Shown here piece after piece: positions 51,735 to 60,287 of a DNA stretch of 64,000 nt. The notes beneath the pieces were generated by a model. That model saw only the letters and a list, made by a program, of their open reading frames with translations, made no database searches and had not been told where the DNA came from. The stretch's first letter is position 1. The number at the start of each line of letters is the position of its first letter. The stretch is taken from positions 1,678,501-1,742,500 of the forward strand of contig NZ_CP076620.1 of NCBI RefSeq assembly GCF_020911725.1. The letters are read 5' to 3'. This DNA comes from Clostridium cadaveris (lineage in GTDB: Bacteria; Bacillota; Clostridia; Clostridiales; Clostridiaceae). The position numbers and the translations under genes are program-made.

Positions 51735-51762
51735 AAAACCTGCTTAAGCAGGTTTTATATTT
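51735..51762 (+). terminator. frr terminator
   Basis: AAAACCTGCT and AGCAGGTTTT form a perfect stem with TATATTT after it. Confidence 0.85.
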
Positions 51763-51808
51763 ATAGAAAATTAAATTTTATAGATCATCATAGTTAGGAG
51801 GAAAAAGA

Positions 51809-52561
51809 GTGAAGTTCTTCAAAGAGAAAACAGTAGATGTAGTTGAAAATATAGACATTGACAATATACCAGAACATATAGCTATAATAATGGATGGTAA
51901 TGGAAGATGGGCTAAAAAGAAGGGACTTCCTAGAACTCTTGGACATAAAGCTGGAGTAGAAACTATAAGAAATATAGTTAAGGAATGCTCTAGACTAAAA
52001 GTGAAATACTTAACTTTATATGCATTTTCTACAGAGAATTGGAAAAGGCCAGTTGATGAAGTAAATGCACTTATGAAATTGTTAGTGGAGTATTTAAAAA
52101 GTGAGTTTGAAGAATTAAATAAAAATGATGTGGTTATAAATTATATAGGAAATATAGATGGACTTCCTGAAATATGTAAAAATGAGTTGATATTAGCTCA
52201 TGAAAAGACTAAGAATAATAAAGGTGTTGTTTTAAACTTAGCTCTAAATTATGGTGGAAGAGATGAAATAATCCATGCTATAAATTCCCTAGTAGAAGAT
52301 TTAAAGCTTAATAAACTTAAAGACAGCACTATAACTGAGGAGATTTTTGAAAGATATCTTTATACTGCATCTATGCCTGATCCAGATTTAATAATCAGAC
52401 CTAGTGGAGAACTTAGGATTAGCAATTTCTTATTGTGGCAATGTGCATATTCAGAGTTTTGGTATTCTGATATATGTTGGCCGGATTTTAAACCTGAAAA
52501 CTTGAGAAAAGCTATTATTGATTATCAAAAAAGATCTAGGCGTTTTGGAGGCCTTAAATAA
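51809..52561 (+). CDS. uppS: Undecaprenyl (isoprenyl) diphosphate synthase
   Basis: 250 aa from GTG 51809 with AGGAGG upstream. HIAIIMDGNGRWAKKKGLPR carries the catalytic Asp, GHKAGVETI follows, and LTLYAFSTENWKRP, LNLALNYGGRDEI and LIIRPSGELRISNFLLWQ complete the cis-prenyltransferase family. It makes the lipid carrier for peptidoglycan synthesis and begins the uppS-cdsA pair. Confidence 0.97.
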   Translation: MKFFKEKTVDVVENIDIDNIPEHIAIIMDGNGRWAKKKGLPRTLGHKAGVETIRNIVKECSRLKVKYLTLYAFSTENWKRPVDEVNALMKLLVEYLKSEFEELNKNDVVINYIGNIDGLPEICKNELILAHEKTKNNKGVVLNLALNYGGRDEIIHAINSLVEDLKLNKLKDSTITEEIFERYLYTASMPDPDLIIRPSGELRISNFLLWQCAYSEFWYSDICWPDFKPENLRKAIIDYQKRSRRFGGLK

Positions 52562-52580
52562 TAAGGAAGGTGTGTATTAA

Positions 52581-53375
52581 ATGAGTTTTAATAAAAGATA
52601 TTTAGGGGCACTAATACTTTCTCCATTTATTATATTCTTATTTTTAGGAGGAATATATTTAAAAGGTGTAACACTTGTTTTGTCTTTGTTTGGAATGTAT
52701 GAATTCTATAATGTAATCAGCAAAAAAGGTTTTAAGCCAATGGCTGTTTTAGGATACATAGCTATAATAATATATTTCTTGTTAAATAATAATGTAGATT
52801 ATCTTGTATATATACTTGGAATTTTAGCATTTATATCATTGATAATTCCAATTATAAATTTAAACTATAATTTTTCAGATGTAAGTGTTACTATATTAGG
52901 TTTTGTATATGTAGGGGTATTTTTCAGCTTCATACCTCTTATAAATTCTATGGAGTATGGTAAATACTTAGTATGGCTTGTATTTATATCTTCATGGTTA
53001 TGCGATACAACAGCTTATTATACCGGAAGAATGTTTGGAAAAACAAAGTTATGTCCTGAAGTGAGTCCAAAGAAAACTGTAGAAGGTTCTATAGGAGGAC
53101 TATTAGGAAGTGCTATATCTTGTGGGATATTTGGCTTTGCTATAGCTTCTTATGGAGTAAATATTTCTTTAATTCACTATATAATCATTGGACTTATATG
53201 TGGAGTGTTCTGTCAATTTGGAGATCTTGTAGCATCGTCTATTAAGAGATATGCAGGTGTTAAAGATTATAGCAATCTTATACCTGGCCACGGTGGAATT
53301 TTAGACAGATTTGATAGCATATTATTTTCATCAGTAGTAGTGTTTTTCTATCTAAGATTAATATTAGGAATGTAA
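52581..53375 (+). CDS. cdsA: Phosphatidate cytidylyltransferase
   Basis: 264-aa membrane protein with about eight hydrophobic segments and the CdsA signature in the C-terminal third: CDTTAYYTGRMFGKTKLCPE, VSPKKTVEGSIGGLLGS, and GDLVASSIKRYAGVKDYSNL followed by IPGHGGILDRFDS. It makes CDP-diacylglycerol from phosphatidate and CTP. AAGGAAGGTG precedes ATG 52581. A strong terminator follows. Confidence 0.96.
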   Translation: MSFNKRYLGALILSPFIIFLFLGGIYLKGVTLVLSLFGMYEFYNVISKKGFKPMAVLGYIAIIIYFLLNNNVDYLVYILGILAFISLIIPIINLNYNFSDVSVTILGFVYVGVFFSFIPLINSMEYGKYLVWLVFISSWLCDTTAYYTGRMFGKTKLCPEVSPKKTVEGSIGGLLGSAISCGIFGFAIASYGVNISLIHYIIIGLICGVFCQFGDLVASSIKRYAGVKDYSNLIPGHGGILDRFDSILFSSVVVFFYLRLILGM

Positions 53376-53386
53376 TAAGTTTATTA

Positions 53387-53422
53387 TAGACTATCATAGT
53401 TAATATGATAGTCTATTTTTTT
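53387..53422 (+). terminator. uppS-cdsA terminator
   Basis: TAGACTATCATA and TATGATAGTCTA pair perfectly around GTTAA, followed by seven T. The remaining bases to 53580 are AT-rich with no further gene. Confidence 0.93.
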
Positions 53423-53580
53423 CTCAAATTTAATGTAAATATTGTAATTAATAAAATTATAAGTAATTATATTACAGAATAAATATTACGTAAAGTAAAG
53501 TTAAAATGTAAACCAGAGATAATTTATAAATTTAAAGAATATATATTAATTAAATAAGGTTAATTTGAGGTGTTTATCTA

Positions 53581-54537
53581 TTGAACAAATTATATAAAAA
53601 AATTTTAGAGTGTATTTTCATACTTGCTATATTTGTTTTAATATCCGTAGTAATAAAAAAATATTTTACTCCTTTTTTACTTATATTATTCTTAGTCATA
53701 ATATGTTCTCCTATTACGAACTTTATATGCAAAATAATAAAAAATAGAAAAGCAGGAGCTTTTATTTCTCTTGTGGTAGCTAATATACTGTTAGGACTTA
53801 TGATATTTTCGGTGGGCAATCATATTTATGAATATCTTTATAGTTTTATAACAAAAAATTATGAGTATGTTAGACGTTTAGTAATTGACTTGATTAATTA
53901 TTATAGTGAGACATTTCAGTTTTTTAATTTAGACACTTTAAGTCGATCTGTAATAGATACATCTTACTTAAAGAAAGGGGCTCTATATACTACAGATGGA
54001 GTGGTGGCTTATTTTATAGCCAATATGGCCACTTACTTTATAATAAGTGATAAATATGATATATTGAATTTTGTAAAACAGGTCCTAGGAGGTGATATTT
54101 ACACAAAATTTAAAAATAAAATAGAGCAGTTTAAAAAAGTTCTTCATATAGAGATCCGACTTGTTTTAATTTCTACAATAATGACAACCCTTGGTTTTTA
54201 TATATTAGGAATACCTAGAGCTTTTACTTTGGGTATAATTTGTGGTGCATTAGACATATTACCTTATGTTGGAACGATAATAGTATTTATTCCTTTATTG
54301 CTGTATAATATATTAATAAAAAGATATTTTGTAGTTATAGGATTATTGGCTTTATACGTTTTTGTAGAGATAGTAAGACAGATATTAGAAACTAAATTTA
54401 TAAGCAATAAATTAGCGATACATCCGTTGGCTGTATTGGTAGCTGTTTATATAGGTATAAAAGTTTTTGGCTTAGTAGGAATTATAACTGGGCCTTTATA
54501 TGTGATAATTACAAAAGAAATTTTGATAAATGAATGA
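53581..54537 (+). CDS. AI-2E family permease
   Basis: 318 aa from TTG 53581 (GAGGTG nine bases upstream). It has multiple membrane segments, with a paired start (CIFILAIFVLISVVIKKYF, LILFLVIICSPITNFICKII), a loop region, and the typical C-terminal ending IPRAFTLGIICGALDILPYV, AIHPLAVLVAVYIGIKVFGL and GIITGPLYVI. This matches the AI-2E/PerM/YtvI family of exporters, whose substrates vary. It overlaps the dxr ribosome binding site, so it belongs to the following isoprenoid operon though a transport link to that pathway is not evident. Confidence 0.85.
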   Translation: MNKLYKKILECIFILAIFVLISVVIKKYFTPFLLILFLVIICSPITNFICKIIKNRKAGAFISLVVANILLGLMIFSVGNHIYEYLYSFITKNYEYVRRLVIDLINYYSETFQFFNLDTLSRSVIDTSYLKKGALYTTDGVVAYFIANMATYFIISDKYDILNFVKQVLGGDIYTKFKNKIEQFKKVLHIEIRLVLISTIMTTLGFYILGIPRAFTLGIICGALDILPYVGTIIVFIPLLLYNILIKRYFVVIGLLALYVFVEIVRQILETKFISNKLAIHPLAVLVAVYIGIKVFGLVGIITGPLYVIITKEILINE

Positions 54538-54547
54538 GGAGGTCACT

Positions 54548-55702
54548 ATGACAAAGATTGCAATATTAGGGGTTACGGGATCCATAGGAACTCAAACCAT
54601 AGACGTAATAAGAAAAGAAAGTGATGATTTTAAGCTTGTAGCTATATCTGCCAATAAAAATATAAAAGAGGTCATTAGTATAGTTAAAGAATTTAACCCT
54701 CCATATGTAGTTATAACAGATAAACCTTCATATGAATTGTTTTCAGCAGAAGCAAAAAATATAGGCTATAATGGCAAGGTTATATACGGAATGGATGGTC
54801 TTAATTTTATAGCATCATTAGACGAAGTTGATATTGTTATTACATCTATCGTTGGTATGGTTGGTTTAGAACCTACATTAAAAGCTATTGAAGCAAAGAA
54901 GACCATAGCTCTGGCAAATAAAGAAACCTTAGTAGTTGGTGGAGAAATTGTTATGGAGGCCGCTAAGAAGAATGGAGTTAAAATACTTCCGGTGGATTCA
55001 GAACATAGTGCTATATTTCAAAGCCTTCAAGGTTCAAAATATAAATCCATAAAAAATATACTTTTGACTGCATCAGGCGGACCTTTTAGAGGTAAAAAAA
55101 CAGATGAACTTACATCTATAACTCCAAAAGAAGCTTTGAAGCATCCAAACTGGTCTATGGGGAGAAAGATATCTATAGATTCTGCAACTTTGATGAATAA
55201 AGGGCTAGAAGTAATAGAAGCTAAATGGTTATTTGATGTTAATTATAGTGATATAAAGGTTATTGTTCATCCAGAAAGTATAATTCATTCTATGGTTGAA
55301 TATAATGATGGAAGTATAATAGCTCAGCTTGGTACAGCAGATATGCGTCTTCCAATACAATATGCTCTTAATTATCCTGAGAGAAAAGCTCAGATAGTTG
55401 ATTCTTTAGACTTTTTCAAAATAAAAAATTTGACTTTCGAAGAGCCTGACACGAAAACTTTTAAGGCCTTAAAGCTTGCATATGAAGCAGGCAATATAGG
55501 AGGGCTTATGCCAACTATATTAAATGGTGCTAATGAAGTATGTGTAGATTTGTTCTTGAAAGAAAAAATAACTTTTTTACAAATTGCTGATATTATAGAA
55601 GAAACTATGGATAGACTTTATACTGAAAAGAAAGTAACACTAGAAAATATTTTGGAAATGGATTTAAAAACTCGTAAGTACATAGAAGAAAAGTTCTATT
55701 AA
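54548..55702 (+). CDS. dxr: 1-deoxy-D-xylulose 5-phosphate reductoisomerase
   Basis: 384 aa from ATG 54548 (GAGGAGGT upstream; the overlapping earlier ATG 54530 is not used). NADPH-binding ILGVTGSIGTQTIDVIRKES, the central ALANKETLVVGGEIV, LPVDSEHSAIFQSLQG and the catalytic loop HPNWSMGRKISIDSATLMNK are diagnostic. It makes MEP in the non-mevalonate isoprenoid pathway. Followed by rseP and ispG. Confidence 0.98.
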   Translation: MTKIAILGVTGSIGTQTIDVIRKESDDFKLVAISANKNIKEVISIVKEFNPPYVVITDKPSYELFSAEAKNIGYNGKVIYGMDGLNFIASLDEVDIVITSIVGMVGLEPTLKAIEAKKTIALANKETLVVGGEIVMEAAKKNGVKILPVDSEHSAIFQSLQGSKYKSIKNILLTASGGPFRGKKTDELTSITPKEALKHPNWSMGRKISIDSATLMNKGLEVIEAKWLFDVNYSDIKVIVHPESIIHSMVEYNDGSIIAQLGTADMRLPIQYALNYPERKAQIVDSLDFFKIKNLTFEEPDTKTFKALKLAYEAGNIGGLMPTILNGANEVCVDLFLKEKITFLQIADIIEETMDRLYTEKKVTLENILEMDLKTRKYIEEKFY

Positions 55703-55715
55703 GGAGGTATCTAAT

Positions 55716-56729
55716 TTGTATATAATAATTGCTTTATTGGCTTTAGGAGTGCTTGTAATTGTCCATGAATTTGGACATTTTATTATGGCAAAGGTGAATG
55801 GTGTTTATGTAGAAGAATTTTCATTAGGAATGGGACCAAAGATTTTTGGTTTTAAAGGAAAGGAAACAGAATATACATTAAAAGCATTTCCTATAGGTGG
55901 CTATGTAAAGATGCTTGGTGAAGATGAGTCTGTTGAAGGCGATAAAAGAGCTTTCTGTAATAAATCTCCTCTTAAAAGGATAAGCATAATAATAGCAGGT
56001 CCACTTATGAATTTCCTATTTGCATTAATAGTATTTGCAGTGATAACAATGAATAAGGGTTATGTAACTAATATTGTAAATGGATTAATACCCAATTCTC
56101 CTGCAGAAGAAATTGGTATTAATGTAGGAGATAAAATAGTAAATATAAATGGTAAAAAGATTTCTACATGGGAAGACTTAACTACACAAGTGTATTTATC
56201 AAATGGCGAGGACTTATCTATCATTATAGATAGAAATGGCGAAGAAAAAACATTTGATGTAAAGCCATATTTTAATGAAGAAGAACAGAGATATTTAGTT
56301 GGAGTGCAACCAAAGACAGTTACTGATCCAACTTTTCTTGAAAGTATAAAACAAAGTTGTAAAGAAATAAAAGCTTTAGTAATTCAAACTTATTCAGCTA
56401 TAAAATCACTGGTAACAGGAAAGGGGTCTATTCAAGACCTGGGTGGACCAGTATCCATTGTTAGGATATCAGGTGCTGTAGCAAAAGCGGGTATGTGGAA
56501 CTTTTTAAATTTTGTAGCTTATTTAAGCTTACAGCTAGCTGTTTTAAATTTATTGCCTTTCCCAGCTTTAGATGGAGGATGGACAGTAATATTATTAATT
56601 GAATTAATTTCAAGAAGGAAAGTTAACGACAAGATAGTAGGAACATTAAACTATATAGGATTTTCTATATTAATATTGCTTATGATATTAGTTACTATAA
56701 AAGATATTTTGTTCCCAATAAAAATTTAG
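55716..56729 (+). CDS. rseP: Site-2 intramembrane metalloprotease RseP
   Basis: 337 aa from TTG 55716 (AAGGAGGT upstream). Zinc-binding VHEFGHF lies in the first membrane segment. The PDZ domain (about 105-190) includes GLIPNSPAEEIGINVGDKIV. The second metal motif lies in LNLLPFPALDGGWTVILLIE. It cleaves membrane-bound regulatory proteins; in Firmicutes targets include anti-sigma factors and signal peptide remnants. It sits between dxr and ispG, the usual clostridial order. Confidence 0.96.
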   Translation: MYIIIALLALGVLVIVHEFGHFIMAKVNGVYVEEFSLGMGPKIFGFKGKETEYTLKAFPIGGYVKMLGEDESVEGDKRAFCNKSPLKRISIIIAGPLMNFLFALIVFAVITMNKGYVTNIVNGLIPNSPAEEIGINVGDKIVNINGKKISTWEDLTTQVYLSNGEDLSIIIDRNGEEKTFDVKPYFNEEEQRYLVGVQPKTVTDPTFLESIKQSCKEIKALVIQTYSAIKSLVTGKGSIQDLGGPVSIVRISGAVAKAGMWNFLNFVAYLSLQLAVLNLLPFPALDGGWTVILLIELISRRKVNDKIVGTLNYIGFSILILLMILVTIKDILFPIKI

Positions 56730-56741
56730 AGGTTGATATAT

Positions 56742-57791
56742 ATGAAAAGAAAAGAAACAAGAAAAATAAAAGTAGGAAACATATTTTTGGGAGGAGATGC
56801 ACCTATATCAGTGCAGTCTATGACCAATACAGATACAAGAGATGTGGCTGCTACTATAAACCAAATTAAAGATTTAGAAAAAGCAGGTTGTGATATAATA
56901 CGATGTGCGGTTCCAGATTTACGTGCAGCAGAAGCTATAAAAGATATAGTGAAAGGAATATCAATTCCATTAGTTGCAGATATTCATTTCGATTATAATC
57001 TTGCTTTAGAAAGTATGAAAAATGGAGTATCAGCACTGAGGATAAATCCAGGTAATATAGGAAGTAAAGAAAGAGTTAAAATAGTCGCAAATTACGCTAA
57101 AGACAGAGGGATTCCAATAAGAATTGGAGTAAACAGTGGTTCTTTAGAAAAAGACATTTTAAATAAGTATGGAAGTCCAACTTCTGAAGCTCTTTGTGAA
57201 AGTGCATTAAGACATGTGGAAATCCTTAATGAATGTGATTTTAATGATATAGTAATTTCTATAAAATCATCAAATGTAAATAAGATGATAGAGAGCTATA
57301 GATTAGTATCTTCAAAGTGTAATTACCCTCTTCACTTAGGGGTTACAGAGGCAGGCACAATTTGGAGAGGAACTATAAAATCAAGCATAGGCATTGGAAC
57401 TTTACTTAGCGAAGGAATAGGTGATACTATAAGAGTTTCTCTTACTGGAGACCCTACAGATGAAGTTAAGGTAGGAAAAGAAATATTAAAGGCAACTGGT
57501 AACTTAAAAGAAGGTATAGAGTTTATTTCATGCCCTACATGTGGTAGAACTCAAATTAATTTGATTAAAATAGCAAAAGAAGTAGAAGATAAGCTTGCAG
57601 ATGTAAATAAAAACATAAAAGTTGCTGTAATGGGATGCGTTGTAAATGGACCTGGAGAAGCAAAAGAAGCAGATATAGGAATTGCTGGTGGTAATGGAGA
57701 AGGTCTTATATTTAAAAAAGGTATAATTGTAAAAAAGGTTAAAGAAGAAAATCTTGTTCAAGAGCTATTAAAAGAAATTGAAAATATGTAG
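56742..57791 (+). CDS. ispG: 4-hydroxy-3-methylbut-2-enyl diphosphate synthase (ferredoxin/flavodoxin)
   Basis: 349 aa from ATG 56742 (AGAGG upstream, at the rseP stop). MKRKETRKIKVGNIFLGGDA, PISVQSMTNTDTRDVAATIN, IPLVADIHFDYNLAL, and the iron-sulfur cluster region ISCPTCGRTQ with GCVVNGPGEAKEADIGIAGG define IspG. The Cys of CPTC and GCVVNG bind the 4Fe-4S cluster. It makes HMBPP in the MEP pathway. Confidence 0.97.
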   Translation: MKRKETRKIKVGNIFLGGDAPISVQSMTNTDTRDVAATINQIKDLEKAGCDIIRCAVPDLRAAEAIKDIVKGISIPLVADIHFDYNLALESMKNGVSALRINPGNIGSKERVKIVANYAKDRGIPIRIGVNSGSLEKDILNKYGSPTSEALCESALRHVEILNECDFNDIVISIKSSNVNKMIESYRLVSSKCNYPLHLGVTEAGTIWRGTIKSSIGIGTLLSEGIGDTIRVSLTGDPTDEVKVGKEILKATGNLKEGIEFISCPTCGRTQINLIKIAKEVEDKLADVNKNIKVAVMGCVVNGPGEAKEADIGIAGGNGEGLIFKKGIIVKKVKEENLVQELLKEIENM

Positions 57792-57916
57792 GGATTTCCT
57801 ACATATTTTTTTGTTAAATAAACATAAAATCTATAAAAATAAATTTTATTAATAATATTTTACGTTCACCGTTTTAATGTAACATGGTAATATATTGTCT
57901 AATTATACAAATTCTC

Positions 57917-57945
57917 TTGTAATTGAATTATTATTATGATAATAT
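57917..57945 (+). promoter_or_regulatory. rimP-nusA-infB operon promoter
   Basis: TTGTAA (57917-57922), 17-base spacer, TAATAT (57940-57945). The 57792-58136 interval has no gene; besides this promoter it holds the leader hairpins below. Confidence 0.65.
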
Positions 57946-57982
57946 AAATATATAAACTTTTACATTTGAATTTAAGCTGTAT

Positions 57983-58045
57983 GAAAGGAGTGGGTCAAAG
58001 CCCGCTCTTTCTGTTTGTAAACGCAACTATAAGTTGCGTTTTTGA
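57983..58045 (+). promoter_or_regulatory. Leader hairpin and attenuator before rimP
   Basis: GAAAGGAGTGGG (57983-57994) pairs with CCCGCTCTTTC (58001-58011), one bulge. It is followed by a perfect terminator AACGCAACT-ATA-AGTTGCGTT-TTT (58020-58043) between the promoter and rimP. A terminator in this leader means that the operon is controlled by attenuation. NusA, encoded downstream, acts at such hairpins, so feedback is plausible. Confidence 0.65.
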
Positions 58046-58136
58046 TTACCACAATGAAATGTATAATATTTAAATTAAAATATGTATAACATATTTATAA
58101 GTAAAGTAAATACGGACTTACAAAGGAGGGGATAAT

Positions 58137-58595
58137 ATGAAAAAGGATGCATTGATTAGTGAAGTTAGAGACATAGCTAAGGATATAATAGAAAATTTAG
58201 GATATGAATTATATCATGTAGAGTATACAAAAGAAGATGGTGAAAATTATCTTAGAATTTATATAGATAATGAAGTAGGCATATCTTTAGATGATTGTGC
58301 GAAAGTAAGTACTGTTATAAGTGATAAACTAGATGAAGTAGATCCAATAAAAGATTTTTATTATTTAGAGATATCCTCACCAGGAATTAATAGATTTTTA
58401 CATACAGATAAACACTTAGAAGATAATATAGGCAAGACAGTTTTAGTTAAGCTTATTAAATCTTTAAATGGTAAAAAGGCTATAAAAGGAGTTCTAGAAT
58501 CTTTTGATAATCTTAGTGTAACTATTTCATCAGAAGAAGATTCAATTAAAATTGATAGAGAAAAAGTAAAGTCCATAAATGTGGAAGAATTTTAG
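58137..58595 (+). CDS. rimP: Ribosome maturation factor RimP
   Basis: 152 aa: DIAKDIIENLGYELYHVEYT, then YLRIYIDNEVGISLDDCAKV and YYLEISSPGINRFLHTDKHL. These are the family's N-terminal alpha/beta and C-terminal SH3-like domains. It is needed for 30S assembly. AAAGGAGGGG precedes ATG 58137. First gene of the nusA-infB operon. Confidence 0.96.
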   Translation: MKKDALISEVRDIAKDIIENLGYELYHVEYTKEDGENYLRIYIDNEVGISLDDCAKVSTVISDKLDEVDPIKDFYYLEISSPGINRFLHTDKHLEDNIGKTVLVKLIKSLNGKKAIKGVLESFDNLSVTISSEEDSIKIDREKVKSINVEEF

Positions 58596-58619
58596 AGGGG
58601 AGATAAAGGAGGTTCTAAA

Positions 58620-59666
58620 ATGAATGAAGAATTTATAGGCGCATTAAAAGAAATAGTAAAAGAAAAAGGTGTTAGTGAAGATTTAATCTTTACAACAATA
58701 GAAGATGCGCTTGTAGCAGCATATAAGAAAAATTATGCTAACAGCTTAGCTCAAAATGTAAGAATATCTATGAGTAGAGAGACGGGAGAAATACACGTTT
58801 TTGCTCAAAAGGATGTTGTAGATGAAGTTTATGATGACACTACAGAAATCAGCATAGAAAAAGCTAAAGAGATGAGCCCAAGATATGAAGTAGGAGATGT
58901 ATTAGAAGTTGAAGTTACTCCTAGAAGCTTCGGAAGAGTTGCAGCACAACTTGCAAAACAAGTAGTTGTTCAAAGAATTAAAGAAGCTGAAAGAAATATC
59001 ATATATAATGAATTTGTAGAAAAAGAATATGATATAATTACAGGAATAGTTGCTAGAAAAGATAAAAATAATATCTTTGTTGATTTAGGAAAAGTTGAAG
59101 CAATCTTAGGACCTAATGAGCAAATGCCAGGAGAAAGCTATAATTTTAATGATAAGCTAAAGCTATATATAGTTGAGGTTAAAAATACCACTAAAGGTGC
59201 TCAAGTTATAGTATCAAGAACACATCCAGGACTTGTAAAGAGATTATTTGAGCTAGAAGTTCCAGAAATATTTGATGGAATAGTTGAAATCAAAAGTATA
59301 GCAAGAGAAGCGGGTTCTAGAACTAAAATTGCAGTAAGTTCTAATGACGAGTCTGTAGATCCTATGGGATCATGTGTTGGACCTAAGGGTGTAAGAGTAC
59401 AAAACATAGTAAATGAATTAAAGAATGAGAAAATAGACATTATAAAATGGTCTAAACTTCCAGAAGAATACATTGCTAACTCTTTAAGCCCTGCAAAAGT
59501 TTTAGATGTAGAGATAGACGAAGAAAGCAAATGTGCTAAAGTAGTTGTAGATGACAGTCAGCTTTCCCTAGCTATAGGAAAAGAAGGTCAAAACGTAAGA
59601 CTGGCAGCTAAGCTTACTGGATGGAAAATAGACATAAAAAGTAAATCTCAAGTTGTAGAAGAATAA
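58620..59666 (+). CDS. nusA: Transcription termination/antitermination factor NusA
   Basis: 348 aa. The N-terminal RNAP-binding domain (MNEEFIGALKEIVKEKGVSE) is followed by an S1 domain (about 135-200, with IVARKDKNNIFVDLG) and two KH domains (SSNDESVDPMGSCVGPKGVR; SLAIGKEGQNVRLAAKLTGW). It lacks the C-terminal acidic repeats of the E. coli protein, as usual for Firmicutes. AAAGGAGG precedes the ATG. It acts on elongating host RNA polymerase and could influence the many hairpins in this window. Confidence 0.97.
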   Translation: MNEEFIGALKEIVKEKGVSEDLIFTTIEDALVAAYKKNYANSLAQNVRISMSRETGEIHVFAQKDVVDEVYDDTTEISIEKAKEMSPRYEVGDVLEVEVTPRSFGRVAAQLAKQVVVQRIKEAERNIIYNEFVEKEYDIITGIVARKDKNNIFVDLGKVEAILGPNEQMPGESYNFNDKLKLYIVEVKNTTKGAQVIVSRTHPGLVKRLFELEVPEIFDGIVEIKSIAREAGSRTKIAVSSNDESVDPMGSCVGPKGVRVQNIVNELKNEKIDIIKWSKLPEEYIANSLSPAKVLDVEIDEESKCAKVVVDDSQLSLAIGKEGQNVRLAAKLTGWKIDIKSKSQVVEE

Positions 59667-59686
59667 TTAGGTGAGAGGTGAGTCTT

Positions 59687-59953
59687 ATGAAGATGAGGAA
59701 GATACCTCAAAGAATGTGCAATGGTTGCATGGAAATGAAGCCTAAAAAAGAATTGATAAGAATTGTAAAAAGTCCTGAAGGTGAAGTAACAGTAGATCTT
59801 ACTGGAAAGAAACCAGGAAGAGGCGCTTATATATGTAAAAATGTAGAGTGCTTAGAAAAAGCTTTTAAAACAAAAAAATTAAGTAGAAGTCTTGAAACTC
59901 CTATAAGTGAAGAAATATTTGAGGCTCTAAGGAATGAGATAATAAATGAATAA
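59687..59953 (+). CDS. ylxR: YlxR family RNA-binding protein
   Basis: 88 aa from ATG 59687 (GAGAGGTGAG upstream). RKIPQRMCNGCMEMKPKKEL with its CxxC pair and GRGAYICKNVECLEKAFKTK match YlxR (DUF448), a small nucleoid or RNA-binding protein always found between nusA and infB. It overlaps the next gene by 8 bases. Confidence 0.95.
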   Translation: MKMRKIPQRMCNGCMEMKPKKELIRIVKSPEGEVTVDLTGKKPGRGAYICKNVECLEKAFKTKKLSRSLETPISEEIFEALRNEIINE

Positions 59954-60272
59954 ATTCTTTGGATTTTTAGGACTTACAAAAAAATCAGGCAATTTAGTAG
60001 AGGGATACAATAAATGCGAAGAATATATAAAGAAAAGCAAACCGTCTTTATTAATTCTTTCAAAAGAAATTTCTCAAAATACGAGAAAAAAATTTAGTAA
60101 GTATTGTGAAGAAAAGCAAATCCCTTTCATTGAAAACATAGATAAATATTCATTAGGAATGGCATTAGGTCGAGAAGAAATCAGTGTTATAATTGTAAAA
60201 GATAAAAAGATGGCTGATAAACTTTTAAACCTATGGAAAGAAGAAAAATGCGAAAGTGAATATACAAATTAA
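59946..60272 (+). CDS. ylxQ: L7Ae-family ribosomal protein-like YlxQ
   Basis: 108 aa: MNKFFGFLGLTKKSGNLVEG, then LLILSKEISQNTRKKFSKYC and IPFIENIDKYSLGMALGREE. This is the L7Ae/L30e fold that binds kink-turn RNA; YlxQ is the operon paralogue between ylxR and infB. Translation is coupled to ylxR by overlap. Confidence 0.93.
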   Translation: MNKFFGFLGLTKKSGNLVEGYNKCEEYIKKSKPSLLILSKEISQNTRKKFSKYCEEKQIPFIENIDKYSLGMALGREEISVIIVKDKKMADKLLNLWKEEKCESEYTN

Positions 60273-60287
60273 CCGGGGGTGAATAAT

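Noticed and set aside
53581-54537. Horizontally acquired insertion between cdsA and dxr
   Set aside because: The AI-2E-type permease has the same composition as its neighbours and no flanking repeats, so transfer is not supported.
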